DNA of 64,000 bases, from positions 1,860,001 through 1,924,000 of the forward strand of contig NZ_CP081297.1 of the NCBI RefSeq assembly GCF_019711355.1, given 5' to 3'. This document shows, piece by piece, positions 45,352 through 55,660 of this stretch. The translations under genes and the position numbers were made by a program. The stretch comes from Qipengyuania psychrotolerans. Lineage in GTDB: Bacteria > Pseudomonadota > Alphaproteobacteria > Sphingomonadales > Sphingomonadaceae. Each line of letters opens with the position of its first letter. Position 1 is the stretch's first letter. The notes beneath the pieces were generated by a model, which made no database searches, was not told where the DNA came from, and worked only from the letters and a program-made list of their open reading frames with translations.

Positions 45352-47364
45352 TCAAAGACCACCCGGGCCGCAATCGTTCTTCAGGAAGTCCAGCATCTTG
45401 GTGTAAAACAGCTCCTGGTGATCGTACATCAGCGTGTTGGAGAAGTGATCGGCACCTTCAAGCGTCAGATACTGCGCATTGGTCTTGCCGGCCTTTTCCA
45501 TGGCCTTCTTGTAGTCTTCGTAGTGATAATACATCACACGGCGATCAACATCACCATGTACCATCAGAAGCGGGATATTGGTCTTTTCCGCTGTCTTGAC
45601 GGGATCTACGCCGATCGTACCGCGACGCTTCGACCAATCATCGAATGCCTGCGGGCTGTACGGGCTGCGGGTCTCTTTGTACCAGCGTTCCGAGTTGGCA
45701 ACCGCTGCACCGGCAATCGCGCACTGATAGATATTCTCATCACGCTGCGCAGCAACCAGCGCGGCGTAACCGCCATACGACCAGCCAAACATTGCCATAC
45801 GGTCAGGATCAACCAGACCCTGCTGGACAAGGTACATCGCACCATCGTCCTTATCGTCCTGCATCTTTCCGCCATGTTCGCCATAACCGGCATCGAAGTG
45901 CTCTTTCCCCCAACCCGTCGAGATACGGTACTGAGGCTGGAGGACCATGTAGCCAGCATTCGCAAGCAGCTGGCCCCATTCGTCGAAACCGACGACTTCA
46001 TTCACGTGCGGTCCGCCGTGCGGCATGACCACCAGCGGAAACGGTCCCTCGCCCTTGGGCTTGGTGACGTAGGCCGGAATCGTCCGCCCGTCGCGCGATT
46101 TGTACTGGATGTATTCGACGTCACTCAGTTCGTTCGGCGTGAGAAGCGGATTGCGGCTGCCCAATTTGGACATCCGGCCGTCCTTGACCAGCCAGTATGA
46201 ACCCGGATCACGCGGACCTGAGTTGCTCACAATCATGGTCTTCCCGTCGTCCGACCGACTTGTAATCGACACTTGGTGAGCATTTGGAATGCTGGCTTCG
46301 AGGGTCTGGTGAAGTGCCAATTCCGTCTCGTCGAACCATGCGCGTTCGTACTTCTCTCCCGGGAAAACTGCTGCCACGAGACTGGTATTCCCCGAACGCG
46401 CCATCGAATGACGCTGAAGTCCGATGATGTCGGCATTCTCGTTGGAATAGAGCTTTGCGCCTAGCTTGCCGGTATTGAAGTCGAATTCGTAAAGACCGGC
46501 CTTGTCCTCACCATTTGTCGTGATGAAGTAACCCTTGGTGGGATCTTCGGCGTTGAAGCCCTGGAAGCCCTGGAAACCGCTGTAGACGGTATAGATATTC
46601 TCGTGCTCATCCAGATCATATGTCTGATCCATCTGAGTCCAGTCGCCGTCGTTGGCACCGCGGTAGTAGAAGCGCAGCTCTTTCGTCGCCTGGTCGATCG
46701 ACGAGGTGAAGCGCGGATTACCGTCGTCATCAAAGATAGCACTCGGATATTTCTCGCTGCCCTTGTAGACGAGCGCTCTTGTTCCGCTTTCAACGTTGAA
46801 TTTGTAATAGGCGCGCGGACGAATGAATTCGAGGGGATCGACGCCCGTTCCGCCATCATTACGGCGAGCCTGTGAAATCAGCACGTGATCGGGATCGTTG
46901 GGCAACCTGTTGACGATGTCATAATTGCCGTCTGCCTCGGTGAACTTGTTCTTCTCGAGGTTGTAGACATAGACCTTGTAGCCGCGAACATCCTGCTCTT
47001 GGTACTTCACCGACTTGCGGATGACCTTCCAGGTGGTGCCGATGATCTGATTATCGCTGATCCACGAGGCGGACACGATTTCCATCGGATCGGCGGCAAG
47101 CCGCTTGAAGGGCTTGGACATGTCTTCCACTTTATAGATGTCGAGGAAGTTGTCACCGAGCTTGCTGTCCCTGCTCACCACCAAGACGTGTTTGCCATCG
47201 GGAGAAACCTGGACCGAGCTCACCACATCGCGAAGTGCCCAAGCTTCGATCGGGACCGTCGGCATTCCGGTGGTGTTCTGCTGCGCCGATGCAGCTACCG
47301 GCCCAAGGGGCGCAGACAAAACGACTGCAGCTGCGGCCATCATACTAAACTTCAGACTATTCAT
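45352..47364 (-). CDS. Exported S9 prolyl-oligopeptidase-family peptidase
   Basis: The product is 670 residues from ATG 47364, which gives a signal peptide ending PVAASAQQ. The N-terminal about 400 residues are a beta-propeller-like region. The C-terminal alpha/beta-hydrolase domain has the nucleophile in GWSYGGYA (Ser near residue 528), Asp in MVHGDVDRRV and His in EGADHFS. This is the acylaminoacyl-peptidase or dipeptidyl-peptidase-like S9 group. It likely trims peptides in the periplasm, perhaps those taken in by the flanking receptors (inference). Confidence 0.92.
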   Translation of the reverse strand: MNSLKFSMMAAAAVVLSAPLGPVAASAQQNTTGMPTVPIEAWALRDVVSSVQVSPDGKHVLVVSRDSKLGDNFLDIYKVEDMSKPFKRLAADPMEIVSASWISDNQIIGTTWKVIRKSVKYQEQDVRGYKVYVYNLEKNKFTEADGNYDIVNRLPNDPDHVLISQARRNDGGTGVDPLEFIRPRAYYKFNVESGTRALVYKGSEKYPSAIFDDDGNPRFTSSIDQATKELRFYYRGANDGDWTQMDQTYDLDEHENIYTVYSGFQGFQGFNAEDPTKGYFITTNGEDKAGLYEFDFNTGKLGAKLYSNENADIIGLQRHSMARSGNTSLVAAVFPGEKYERAWFDETELALHQTLEASIPNAHQVSITSRSDDGKTMIVSNSGPRDPGSYWLVKDGRMSKLGSRNPLLTPNELSDVEYIQYKSRDGRTIPAYVTKPKGEGPFPLVVMPHGGPHVNEVVGFDEWGQLLANAGYMVLQPQYRISTGWGKEHFDAGYGEHGGKMQDDKDDGAMYLVQQGLVDPDRMAMFGWSYGGYAALVAAQRDENIYQCAIAGAAVANSERWYKETRSPYSPQAFDDWSKRRGTIGVDPVKTAEKTNIPLLMVHGDVDRRVMYYHYEDYKKAMEKAGKTNAQYLTLEGADHFSNTLMYDHQELFYTKMLDFLKNDCGPGGL

Positions 47365-47402
47365 AAGACTCTTCTCACAAGACCTGTTCAACCCCTTGAA
47401 CG

Positions 47403-47440
47403 AAAATGGGCGGCCCAGCACATTCGCACCGAGCCGCCCA
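47403..47440 (-). terminator. Intrinsic terminator of the second receptor gene
   Basis: TGGGCGGC and GCCGCCCA form an eight-pair stem, followed on the minus strand by TTTTCG. A second small hairpin, GTTCAG-TAAAA-CTGAAC (47449-47465), lies right after the receptor stop. Confidence 0.75.
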
Positions 47441-47469
47441 AACTTATAGTTCAGTAAAACTGAACAGCG

Positions 47470-50400
47470 TTAGAACGCGTAGTTGATCGACGCGAAGAAT
47501 TCACGACCGTTATAGTCGTAACCAGCACCAAGCACGGTATTCGAAATATCCGTGATGCCGGATGCAAACGGGCTGACCTGCGGCGGCGCAGTATCAAAGA
47601 CGTTGCTTACGCCAAGGATGATTTCCATCTGCTCAGCACGGTAGCTGATCGATGCCGTGTGCAGGAACTGTTCGTCAGCGAAGCCGACCGGGCGACAGAA
47701 CACGCCGTCGCCTGGGACGATGCCGTCTTGGACACCGAACGCATCACGCGAACCGCCACCGAGACAGGTGCTGCCGGTCTGGCCGATGAATTCACCTGCT
47801 TCGTTATAACCGAAGACGTCCGAGAATTCGTCGATCAGGTCAGGATCCTGGTCGAAGCCGCCGATGTAGCGAGTGTTCCACGAGAAGCGGAATTCGTCGA
47901 TGCCAGCAGTGAAGGTCGCACGACCGGTCCACTTCTGGAGACCCACTTCGCCCCGGTCTTCGTCGCTGACGAAGTTGCCCGTGGTATCATCGATGAACAG
48001 CGAACTCCGCTCAAGGAGATGGTTGGCACGGACATTCAGTCCGAAGTCCACCAGTGTGCCGAACAGCGGCACTTCCTTGCCCAGACGACCGTTGAAGTCG
48101 AAGCCGCGGACGCTTTCTTCGTTCAGGTTAATGAAGCCTGCGAAAACGTCAGAGATCAGCTGCGAACCGGTGGTCGATGCGGTGATACGATCACAGAAAG
48201 TGCTGCGTTGCGGATCTTCCCGCGTGTAGCAATCGCTGACGATGAAACCGAGCGAAGGCGAAATGATCGAGTCCTTCACCTTGATATCGTAGTAGTTCGC
48301 GCCCAGCGCGAAGTCCCAACCTTCACCAAAGGTTTCTTCGAACGCGAAACCAGCTGTGATCGAGCGTGAGGTTTCCGGATCGATGTCAAGCGCACCACCG
48401 CGGCTGACTTCGACGCTGGCGACCTGGATCGGCGACAGCGCTGCACCCGTGGTCGGATCGATCTGCAAACCGACTGTGGTCGGATCACGGCCTTCGCGGA
48501 TACAGTTGTCGAGGATACGCTGATCGCGCGTTTCGTTGGTCGGATCGTACGTGCCGGTGTCAGCATCGAACGCCTGATCAGGCACGGCGCACGGATCGGT
48601 AACCGAGTTGAAGCCCGACTGCGAACCGAGGAAGTTCTCGCGCAGGTTCGGTGCACGGAACGAAGTACCGTAGCTGAACTTGAGCAAGAGAGCGTCGATC
48701 GGACGCCAGCCAGCCTTGATCGAGTAGGTGAAGTTGGTTCCGTAGAACTCTTCATCCGTTACACGGCCCGACAGGTTCAGGTTCAGTTCGCGAACCCAAG
48801 GCTTGTCGGCCTGCAGCGGAATGTCGATTTCGCCGAAGGCTTCCTTGATTTCCTTGCTTCCGACTGCACCGCTATCCGCGAAGAAGCCGAAGAAGAGACC
48901 GTTGGATGCGACATCACTTGCGACCGAGTTGATCTCGTCACGGCGATATTCGACACCAAGCACAGCGCCAACCGGGCCTGCGGGAAGGTCAAACAAGTCA
49001 CCCGTTACGAACGCGTTCCAGACGATCTGTTCGTAAGTCGTGTCGAACGAGCGATCACCGAACACGTAATCACGCTCGGCCTGCGTGGCGAAATTGCCCT
49101 GCGCCGAGCCAAGAACGCTCGGTGCGAACAGGTTCACAGGAACACAGCCCTGCGTGAGATCGGCGAGCGCCGCGTTCGGATTTGCAAGTGCCGATGCATC
49201 ACAAGGCGTGATAGCCGGAAGACCACCAGTTACCTGTGCGATGAACGAGTTACCGATAGTCACACCGGAGTTGTAGTCGTCGGCAATACCGTCACCGTTA
49301 TTGTCGATGATGCCGTCGCCGTCGAAGTCCATCGTCGGGTCGATACCCAGAGCGAAGGCAAGCTTGTCTTCGCGGATACCGCGGACGTTCGAACGACCTT
49401 CAGCAAACGAATAGACGAACGAAGTTTCGAACGACCAGCTCGGTGCGATGAAGGGAAGGTCCCCGCGCAGACCGAATACGCCGCGATACTGCTCCTGCGT
49501 AACATCGGTGTTGTTACGGTCGCCTTCGATGGCGAACACCGGACGGGCCGAAATCGGACCGAAACCAAATAGGCCGGAACCAGGAAGCGAGGCTTCGGTG
49601 TCGGAACGACAGTCGATGCCCGAGACGTCCGTATTACACGGGTTGAACTGGTTGTTATCCGGTACGTACGGGAAGATCTGGGCGAAGAATTCGTTCTCGC
49701 CGAACACTTCTGCACGTGTGTACATCGCTTCAAAGAACGGCGTCAGATTTGCCGCACCCGGGAAGGTGTACTCACCGTAAGCGAGGATGTTGTAACGCTT
49801 CTGCTGGCTGAGGAACGTCTGCTCGGGATTGGCCCCGTTCAGGTTGTAATCGTTCAGGAAGTCGAGGTCGCGAACGCCATCGCCATCCGCATCGATCGGG
49901 CCACCGAAGAACGATTCCGAGAAGCCCGGAATACCGGAGTTACCGACCTGGCCGCCATAGACGGTCTCGTCGTAATAGATCGAACCAATATTGGTGAACG
50001 GAACGATGATGCGGCCATTGAAGCCGTCCTGGATACATTCGCTCGTAGAAGTCGTGATCAGGCCATCCGAATCGGCAAGCGCACCTGCCTGCTGGTCGAT
50101 CGTGAGGCGGCGAATTTCACCAGTATTGGTGATGTCGAGGTTGGTATCGCAACCGCGGAAGAAATCACGGTCGCTCAGGCGGACGCTGTCACGGAAGTCA
50201 TATTCCGCGCCGATGCCGAAGAAACCACGGTCGGTGTTGAAGCCCCATGCTGCGCCGACTGTGTAGTCATCGCCGCCGCCCTGCGGGTTGATGTTGCCGA
50301 ATGCAGTCAGCTCAAGACCGTCGAAATCCTTCTTGAGGATGACGTTACCGACACCGGCAACTGCGTCCGAACCGTAAACCGACGAAGCACCGTCGAGAAG

Positions 50401-50985
50401 CAGGTCGTAGCGCTCGATCAGCGTGCTCGGGAGCAGGTTGAGCGAAGGAGCGGTAGGCGCACCTTCAACACCTGCGGGCGCGAGACGGCGACCGTTGATG
50501 AGGAGAAGTGTACGGTCAGCGCCGAGACCGCGAAGGTCCAGCGTGGTCGAACCCGGACCGTTGTCGAGCACGAAGCCCTGGAACGTTGCGTCGATCTGGA
50601 CACCGGCAGCACTTTCAGAGCGCTGAAGGATCGAAGTCGGATCGAAGAGGCCGGCTTCCTGCTCAGCTTCGGTAGTCAGAACCTGAAGCGGCGAGATCGA
50701 GCTGTAAGTGTCGCGCTTGATACGCGAACCGGTAACAACGATGGCACCGGGTGCTTGCTCACCGCTAGCGCCCGTGCTGCTTACATCAACGACGTCGCCG
50801 GCGCTGGCGTCATTGTTGGTTACGCCGTCAGGACCGTCAGACTGAACGACACATTCGCCGTTAACGTCTTCCTGGCCTTCAGGACAGTCAGCGTCCTGCG
50901 CAAATACCTGGCTACCAGACACAAGCGCAATGGCCGACGCCGACAGGGCGAGACCCTTAATTGTTTTTGTATGAATTTTTCGCAT
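47470..50985 (-). CDS. Large TonB-dependent outer-membrane receptor with DxDGDG loops
   Basis: The receptor has 1171 residues from ATG 50985, preceded by GGAG. The signal peptide ends GSQVFAQD. The TonB-box region is GAIVVTGSRI, and the plug holds LDLRGLGADRTLLLINGRR and SSVYGSDAVAGVGNVILKKDF, cited by parts. The barrel closes with FFASINYAF, a terminal Phe. It is longer than usual because of big extracellular loops. Two of these carry DxDGDG motifs, near residue 365 (DADGDGVRD) and about 550-566 (DFDGDGIIDNNGDG), which resemble calcium-binding type-3 or dockerin-like loops. It lies upstream of the S9 peptidase gene on the same strand but is separated by a terminator. Confidence 0.93.
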   Translation of the reverse strand: MRKIHTKTIKGLALSASAIALVSGSQVFAQDADCPEGQEDVNGECVVQSDGPDGVTNNDASAGDVVDVSSTGASGEQAPGAIVVTGSRIKRDTYSSISPLQVLTTEAEQEAGLFDPTSILQRSESAAGVQIDATFQGFVLDNGPGSTTLDLRGLGADRTLLLINGRRLAPAGVEGAPTAPSLNLLPSTLIERYDLLLDGASSVYGSDAVAGVGNVILKKDFDGLELTAFGNINPQGGGDDYTVGAAWGFNTDRGFFGIGAEYDFRDSVRLSDRDFFRGCDTNLDITNTGEIRRLTIDQQAGALADSDGLITTSTSECIQDGFNGRIIVPFTNIGSIYYDETVYGGQVGNSGIPGFSESFFGGPIDADGDGVRDLDFLNDYNLNGANPEQTFLSQQKRYNILAYGEYTFPGAANLTPFFEAMYTRAEVFGENEFFAQIFPYVPDNNQFNPCNTDVSGIDCRSDTEASLPGSGLFGFGPISARPVFAIEGDRNNTDVTQEQYRGVFGLRGDLPFIAPSWSFETSFVYSFAEGRSNVRGIREDKLAFALGIDPTMDFDGDGIIDNNGDGIADDYNSGVTIGNSFIAQVTGGLPAITPCDASALANPNAALADLTQGCVPVNLFAPSVLGSAQGNFATQAERDYVFGDRSFDTTYEQIVWNAFVTGDLFDLPAGPVGAVLGVEYRRDEINSVASDVASNGLFFGFFADSGAVGSKEIKEAFGEIDIPLQADKPWVRELNLNLSGRVTDEEFYGTNFTYSIKAGWRPIDALLLKFSYGTSFRAPNLRENFLGSQSGFNSVTDPCAVPDQAFDADTGTYDPTNETRDQRILDNCIREGRDPTTVGLQIDPTTGAALSPIQVASVEVSRGGALDIDPETSRSITAGFAFEETFGEGWDFALGANYYDIKVKDSIISPSLGFIVSDCYTREDPQRSTFCDRITASTTGSQLISDVFAGFINLNEESVRGFDFNGRLGKEVPLFGTLVDFGLNVRANHLLERSSLFIDDTTGNFVSDEDRGEVGLQKWTGRATFTAGIDEFRFSWNTRYIGGFDQDPDLIDEFSDVFGYNEAGEFIGQTGSTCLGGGSRDAFGVQDGIVPGDGVFCRPVGFADEQFLHTASISYRAEQMEIILGVSNVFDTAPPQVSPFASGITDISNTVLGAGYDYNGREFFASINYAF

Positions 50986-51340
50986 TGAATACTCCAGTCG
51001 CGACAACCGGAACTGCGCCTACCATCACCGGACGACGAAAAGGACGCACCCCTAGCGGCGTCCGGTTCGTCATTATTTGTCCGGGTGGAAAGACCCCCAG
51101 TCCCAACTGCGAGGGGTTCTGCGTTAACGGTCCTGCAGTGTCAAAGCGGTTTGGCGGTTTTGGAGCGTCTGTTGCGTAAATCCCACATTAATCTGGACCA
51201 GCGCGGGATCCGCGCATTCCTATGCGTAACTATCAGTTAATGAGGGCGTGAAATCTAGAACTATCTTTCGCGAAGCCCGGCGCCGATTTTCTGGCTCACG
51301 AGAATTCGGGCGAATCGCTTGGTATTTGACAAACCGATGA
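50986..51340. other. Upstream region of the second receptor gene
   Basis: This roughly 355-base stretch carries no gene that I can see. It holds a promoter-like pair (51116-51144) and a short palindrome GCGCGG-GAT-CCGCGC at 51201-51215 of unknown meaning. Confidence 0.5.
51116..51144 (-). promoter_or_regulatory. Sigma-70-like promoter candidate for the second receptor gene
   Basis: On the minus strand TTGACA is followed after 17 bases by CAGAAC. The -35 is perfect and the -10 matches in three of six positions. It would give a leader of about 125 bases. Confidence 0.35.
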
Positions 51341-51370
51341 CGGGCGGCACGGCAAAGGCCGAGCCGCCCG
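51341..51370 (-). terminator. Hairpin after clpB
   Basis: CGGGCGGC-A-CGGC-AAAG-GCCG-A-GCCGCCCG is a 12-pair hairpin with one A-A mismatch. It begins nine bases after the clpB stop. The sequence beyond it on the minus strand (TCATCGGTTTGTC) is only moderately T rich. Confidence 0.65.
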
Positions 51371-51378
51371 GCAAAGCA

Positions 51379-53955
51379 TTATTCGACCTTCATTTCCAAA
51401 GCGCCGTCGCCCTCGTCGATCTTCACGTGGGAGCCATCGGGCACCTTGCCTTGCAGGATCATGTCAGCCAGCGGGTCCTGAACATAACGCTGCACTGCCC
51501 GCTTCAGCGGCCGCGCACCGTAGACTGGGTCATAGCCCACACGCCCGAGCCATTTCTTCGCGCCTTCCGTGAGATCGATCACGATCTTGCGGTCCTTGAG
51601 CAGCTTCTGGACCCGCGCCACCTGGATTTCGACGATCGGTGCCATGTGTTCCATTCCCAGACGGTGGAACAGGATGATCTCGTCCAGCCGGTTGAGGAAT
51701 TCGGGACGGAAATGTCCGCGCACCACGTCCATCACCTGCGGTTCGACATCTTCCACCTTCTGATCGTCGGTCATGCTGGCAAGGTACTGGCTGCCGAGGT
51801 TGGAGGTAAGGATGATCAGCGTGTTGCTGAAGTCCACGACCCTGCCCTGCCCGTCGGTCAGACGGCCATCGTCGAGCACTTGCAGCAGCACGTTGAAGAC
51901 ATCGCTGTGGGCTTTCTCGACTTCGTCAAACAGCACCACCTGATAGGGCCTGCGCCGGACAGCCTCGGTCAAGACGCCGCCTTCTTCATAGCCGACATAG
52001 CCGGGAGGCGCGCCAATCAGACGGGCGACCGCGTGCTTTTCCATGAATTCGCTCATGTCGATGCGCACCATTGCGGTATCGTCGTCGAACAGGAACCCGG
52101 CGAGCGCCTTGGTCAGTTCCGTCTTGCCGACGCCGGTGGGGCCGAGGAACAGGAAGCTGCCGAGCGGTCGGCCCGGATCCTGGAGCCCGGCACGCGCGCG
52201 GCGCACGGCCTTGGAAACCGCATCGATGGCCTGACTTTGGCCGATCACCCGCTTCGAAAGGATGCTTTCCATCTCGAGCAGCTTTTCGCGCTCACCCTCC
52301 ATCATCTTGTCGACGGGGATACCGGTCCAGCGGCTGACGACACCGGCGATGTCGTCTTCCGTGACCTCTTCCCTCAGCAGGGCATTTTCCGTGTGCGGTG
52401 TCGCTTCGGCGAGTTTCTTCTCGAGTTCGGGTATCTTGCCGTAGGAAAGCTCACCAGCCTTTGCCAAGTCGCCTGCGCGCTGCGCCTGCTCCAGTTCAAG
52501 GCGGGCGTGGTCGAGTTCTTCCTTGATCCGTGCTTCGGCATGGATTTTGTCGCGCTCGTTCTGCCAGCGCGTGGTCAACTCGCTCGATTGCTGTTCGAGC
52601 TCGGCCAGTTCCTTGCGCAAGGTTTCGAGCCGGTCCTTGGACGCGGTGTCGCTTTCCTTCTGCAGGGCCTGTTCTTCGATGCGCAGCTGGATGATCCGGC
52701 GGTCGAGACCTTCGATCTCTTCCGGTTTGCTCTCCACCTCCATGCGGATGCGTGATGCTGCCTCGTCCATCAGGTCGATTGCCTTGTCGGGCAGGAAGCG
52801 GTTCTGGATATACCGGTTGGACAGCTGCGCCGCGGCGACAATCGCGCCATCAGTGATGCGCACGCCGTGGTGCAATTCGTACTTGTCCTTGATGCCGCGC
52901 AGGATGGAAATCGTGTCCTCCACGCTGGGCTCGTCAATATAAACCGACTGGAAGCGGCGTTGCAGCGCCGGGTCTTTCTCGACGTACTTCTGGTATTCGT
53001 CGAGCGTGGTTGCGCCGATGCAGTGCAGCTCTCCGCGGCTGAGCGCAGGCTTGAGGAGATTGGACGCATCCATGCTGCCTTCGCTGGCACCAGCACCAAT
53101 CAGAGTGTGCATTTCGTCGATAAACAGGATGATCTGGCCTTCGGCGCCCTTCACCTCGTCGAGGACGGCCTTGAGACGTTCTTCGAACTCGCCGCGGTAC
53201 TTCGCGCCGGCAATCAGGGAGCCCATGTCGAGCGACATGAGCGTGCGGCCCTTGAGGCTGTCAGGCACATCGCCGTTGGCAATGCGCAGGGCGAGACCTT
53301 CGGCAATCGCGGTCTTGCCGGTGCCGGGTTCGCCGATGAGGGCGGGATTGTTCTTGGTGCGGCGGGCCAGGATCTGGATGGTACGGCGAATTTCCTCGTC
53401 GCGTCCGATGACCGGATCGAGCTTGCCGTCGCGTGCCGCCTGCGTCAGGTCGCGGGCATACTTCTTCATCGCGTCATAGGCGTTTTCGGCGCCGGAACTG
53501 TCGGCCGTGCGGCCGCCGGTGACTTCCTGGATCGCGGCCTCGAGAGACTTGGCATCGACGCCCGCCGATGTGAGCGCCTTGCCGGCATCATTGTCTGCCA
53601 TCGCGAGTGCCTGAAGCACGCGCTGGACGGGCACGAAGCTGTCGCCGGCTTTCTCTGCCAGCTGCTCTGCCTTGTCGAGCGCGCGGACCGCGTCATTGTC
53701 GAGACCCGGAGTTTGCTGCGCGCCGCCGCCCGAAACTGCGGGGATCTTGGCCAACGCATTGTCGACCTCGGTAATCGCAACACCCGGATTTCCTCCGGCC
53801 CGCTGGATCAGCTGTGCGGCCATGCCCTGCTCGTCGTCGAGCAGCGCCTTGAGCAGGTGCGACGAAGTGATCCGCTGGTGATTCATCCGGATCGCAACGG
53901 TCTGCGCGGCCTGGAGAAAACCCTTCGCGCGGTCAGTGAATTTTTCGAGATTCAT
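51379..53955 (-). CDS. clpB: ATP-dependent disaggregase ClpB
   Basis: ClpB (858 residues) pulls proteins out of aggregates together with DnaK. It has the N-terminal Clp repeat domain and a first AAA+ module with [13 protein letters not shown] near residue 205. A coiled middle domain follows (about 410-525, rich in E, L, K and Q), then a second AAA+ module with [14 protein letters not shown] near residue 605, and the C-terminal small domain. The length is normal. A heat-shock-type promoter may lie just upstream. It is monocistronic by layout. Confidence 0.97.
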   Translation of the reverse strand: MNLEKFTDRAKGFLQAAQTVAIRMNHQRITSSHLLKALLDDEQGMAAQLIQRAGGNPGVAITEVDNALAKIPAVSGGGAQQTPGLDNDAVRALDKAEQLAEKAGDSFVPVQRVLQALAMADNDAGKALTSAGVDAKSLEAAIQEVTGGRTADSSGAENAYDAMKKYARDLTQAARDGKLDPVIGRDEEIRRTIQILARRTKNNPALIGEPGTGKTAIAEGLALRIANGDVPDSLKGRTLMSLDMGSLIAGAKYRGEFEERLKAVLDEVKGAEGQIILFIDEMHTLIGAGASEGSMDASNLLKPALSRGELHCIGATTLDEYQKYVEKDPALQRRFQSVYIDEPSVEDTISILRGIKDKYELHHGVRITDGAIVAAAQLSNRYIQNRFLPDKAIDLMDEAASRIRMEVESKPEEIEGLDRRIIQLRIEEQALQKESDTASKDRLETLRKELAELEQQSSELTTRWQNERDKIHAEARIKEELDHARLELEQAQRAGDLAKAGELSYGKIPELEKKLAEATPHTENALLREEVTEDDIAGVVSRWTGIPVDKMMEGEREKLLEMESILSKRVIGQSQAIDAVSKAVRRARAGLQDPGRPLGSFLFLGPTGVGKTELTKALAGFLFDDDTAMVRIDMSEFMEKHAVARLIGAPPGYVGYEEGGVLTEAVRRRPYQVVLFDEVEKAHSDVFNVLLQVLDDGRLTDGQGRVVDFSNTLIILTSNLGSQYLASMTDDQKVEDVEPQVMDVVRGHFRPEFLNRLDEIILFHRLGMEHMAPIVEIQVARVQKLLKDRKIVIDLTEGAKKWLGRVGYDPVYGARPLKRAVQRYVQDPLADMILQGKVPDGSHVKIDEGDGALEMKVE

Positions 53956-53983
53956 TGCTTGCCCTCATCAAGAATTGCCGCAC

Positions 53984-54013
53984 CCATATGGTGTTGCCCA
54001 ATTACAACACAAG
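53984..54013 (-). promoter_or_regulatory. RpoH (sigma-32)-like promoter candidate for clpB
   Basis: On the minus strand CTTG (54013-54010) is followed after 18 bases by CCATAT (53991-53986). This resembles the CTTG...CCCAT-type heat-shock promoter. The start site would lie about 20 bases before the clpB ATG. The -10 lacks the full CCCC run. Confidence 0.4.
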
Positions 54014-54091
54014 CCCTCACCCACAACAATCAGGAGGTGTGTTAGTCAAATATAGGGGTAGGTTCTCGAATGGCGAGGGGGAATACGTAAT

Positions 54092-55546
54092 TTATCCTGT
54101 TGCCTGACTTTCGAGCCCGGGCACCATTACCGTGCGGTCGCCGCCGAAATCTTCTCGCACCACGATCAGGCCCTGCTTTTCCAGGTGATCGAGCAGGCGG
54201 CGGATGCGGCCTGGCGAACTGGTGCCATAGGCCCGCGCCAGTGCACTTTCGTCGACCTGCGTTTCCCCGGTATGCGAGGCTTTGGCGATCACGAGGAAGG
54301 GTGCGAGAAGATCATCGTCCACCGCGCTGGCAAGCTGCATGATCCGCTTCTGCAATTCCTCATCCAGCGTATCCAGGCCCGAACCTGCAATGGCGAACCG
54401 GCGGCGGAACGCCTGCATATCGGGCATCGGTCCGATCAATCGTTCGCGGCGGCAGCGGGTCAGGAATGTCTGGTACTGCGCGCTGGACGACTGGAAAGCG
54501 ATACCTTCCTCCGCGGACAATTCCGTAATCAGTTCCGCAATCCGCGATGCTACCGTGGTGGTGTCGGCCCGCTCCGCAGGAGCTTCGACCTGGCGCTCCT
54601 CGGCGCGAGCGATCGTTTCCGCAATCTCGTCCACGCGCGGAGCAGGAGGCGCAGGCGGAGGAGGCACGGCCTCGCGCGCCTCGCTGGCGAGGTTTTTCGT
54701 CAGCAGTTCCGCCATGTCCTCAGGCGCTGTCTCCGGCATCGCCATCAGCCCTTCGGCGCGCGCTTTCAGGCCGGTTTTCACAGGTCCGATCTTCACCGCT
54801 AGCGGCAACCGCGTGATGGCAGGACCGAGGGCGAGAAAATGCCCGCGCTCCAGTTCGCGGATGCGCTCTGCGGACCTGCGTTCCATTCCGAGAAGATCAG
54901 CGGCACGGATCATGTCGATATCGAGGAAAGTCCTGCCCATCAGGAAGTTGGACGCTTCTGCCGCGACATTCTTGGCCAGCTTCGCCAGCCGCTGGGTCGC
55001 CACCACGCCTGCCAGCCCACGCTTGCGCCCGCGGCACATAAGATTGGTCATGGCCGAAAGGGTCATGCGGCGCGTGTCTTCGGCGATTTCGCCCGCCACT
55101 GCAGGCGCGAACATCTGCGCTTCATCCACCACGACGAGCACGGGATACCAATGCTCGCGCGGGGAATCGAACAACGCGGTGAGGAACTGGGCGGCGCAGC
55201 GGATCTGCTGTTCGACCTCCAGCCCGTCGAGGTCGAGCACCACGCTCGCCCGGTGTTCGCGGATGCGGCGGGCCAGCGCTTCGATCTCTGCTGGCGAATA
55301 GGCAGAGCCATCAATCACCACATGGCCAAATTCGTCCGCCAGCGAGGGAAAGTCGCCTTCCGGGTCGATCACCACCTGCTGGACCAGGCCTGCGCTTTCT
55401 TCGAGCAGGCGGCGCAGAAGGTGCGACTTACCGCTGCCCGAATTGCCTTGCACCAATAGGCGCGTGGCAAGGAGCTCCTCGATGTCGAAGAGCACCTCCT
55501 TTCCGGAGGTTTCATGGCCGATGGTGATGTTGGCTGTCACACGCAC
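54092..55546 (-). CDS. HerA-like ATPase with C-terminal winged helix
   Basis: The product (484 residues) is an ATPase of the HerA/FtsK superfamily. Walker A is GNSGSGKS at residues 34-41, Walker B is VLVVVDEAQ near 145, and VVATQRLAKLAK holds a sensor-like region near 195. A Pro-rich, acidic linker (about 290-345) leads to a C-terminal half that ends in a winged-helix segment (LARAYGTSSPGRIRRLLDHLEKQGLI, cited by its middle RRLLDHLEKQGL). HerA proteins usually work with NurA nuclease at DNA ends, but no nurA lies next to it. The start appears to be GTG (55546, or 55540). It diverges from the acylase gene. Confidence 0.8.
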   Translation of the reverse strand: MRVTANITIGHETSGKEVLFDIEELLATRLLVQGNSGSGKSHLLRRLLEESAGLVQQVVIDPEGDFPSLADEFGHVVIDGSAYSPAEIEALARRIREHRASVVLDLDGLEVEQQIRCAAQFLTALFDSPREHWYPVLVVVDEAQMFAPAVAGEIAEDTRRMTLSAMTNLMCRGRKRGLAGVVATQRLAKLAKNVAAEASNFLMGRTFLDIDMIRAADLLGMERRSAERIRELERGHFLALGPAITRLPLAVKIGPVKTGLKARAEGLMAMPETAPEDMAELLTKNLASEAREAVPPPPAPPAPRVDEIAETIARAEERQVEAPAERADTTTVASRIAELITELSAEEGIAFQSSSAQYQTFLTRCRRERLIGPMPDMQAFRRRFAIAGSGLDTLDEELQKRIMQLASAVDDDLLAPFLVIAKASHTGETQVDESALARAYGTSSPGRIRRLLDHLEKQGLIVVREDFGGDRTVMVPGLESQATG

Positions 55547-55660
55547 ATGGCTAGACAGCCGAATCCACTAAGCGGAATAGCTGGACCAAGGTTTTGCCCA
55601 GACCGGTTGCTCCACTCGTCGCACAACGCTAGGTCGTCCGGTGAGAGAGGACTGAATTTC

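Noticed and set aside
44789..45406. Open frame of 205 codons after the first receptor
   Set aside because: It begins inside the receptor gene in another frame, crosses two terminators and has no recognisable features.
47659..48369. Open frame of 236 codons on the plus strand
   Set aside because: It is antisense to the second receptor gene and shows no family features; a product of GC-rich codon bias.
54092..55546. The HerA-like ATPase as a displaced CpaF
   Set aside because: It has the HerA/FtsK-type order of motifs and lacks the Asp and His boxes of secretion ATPases.
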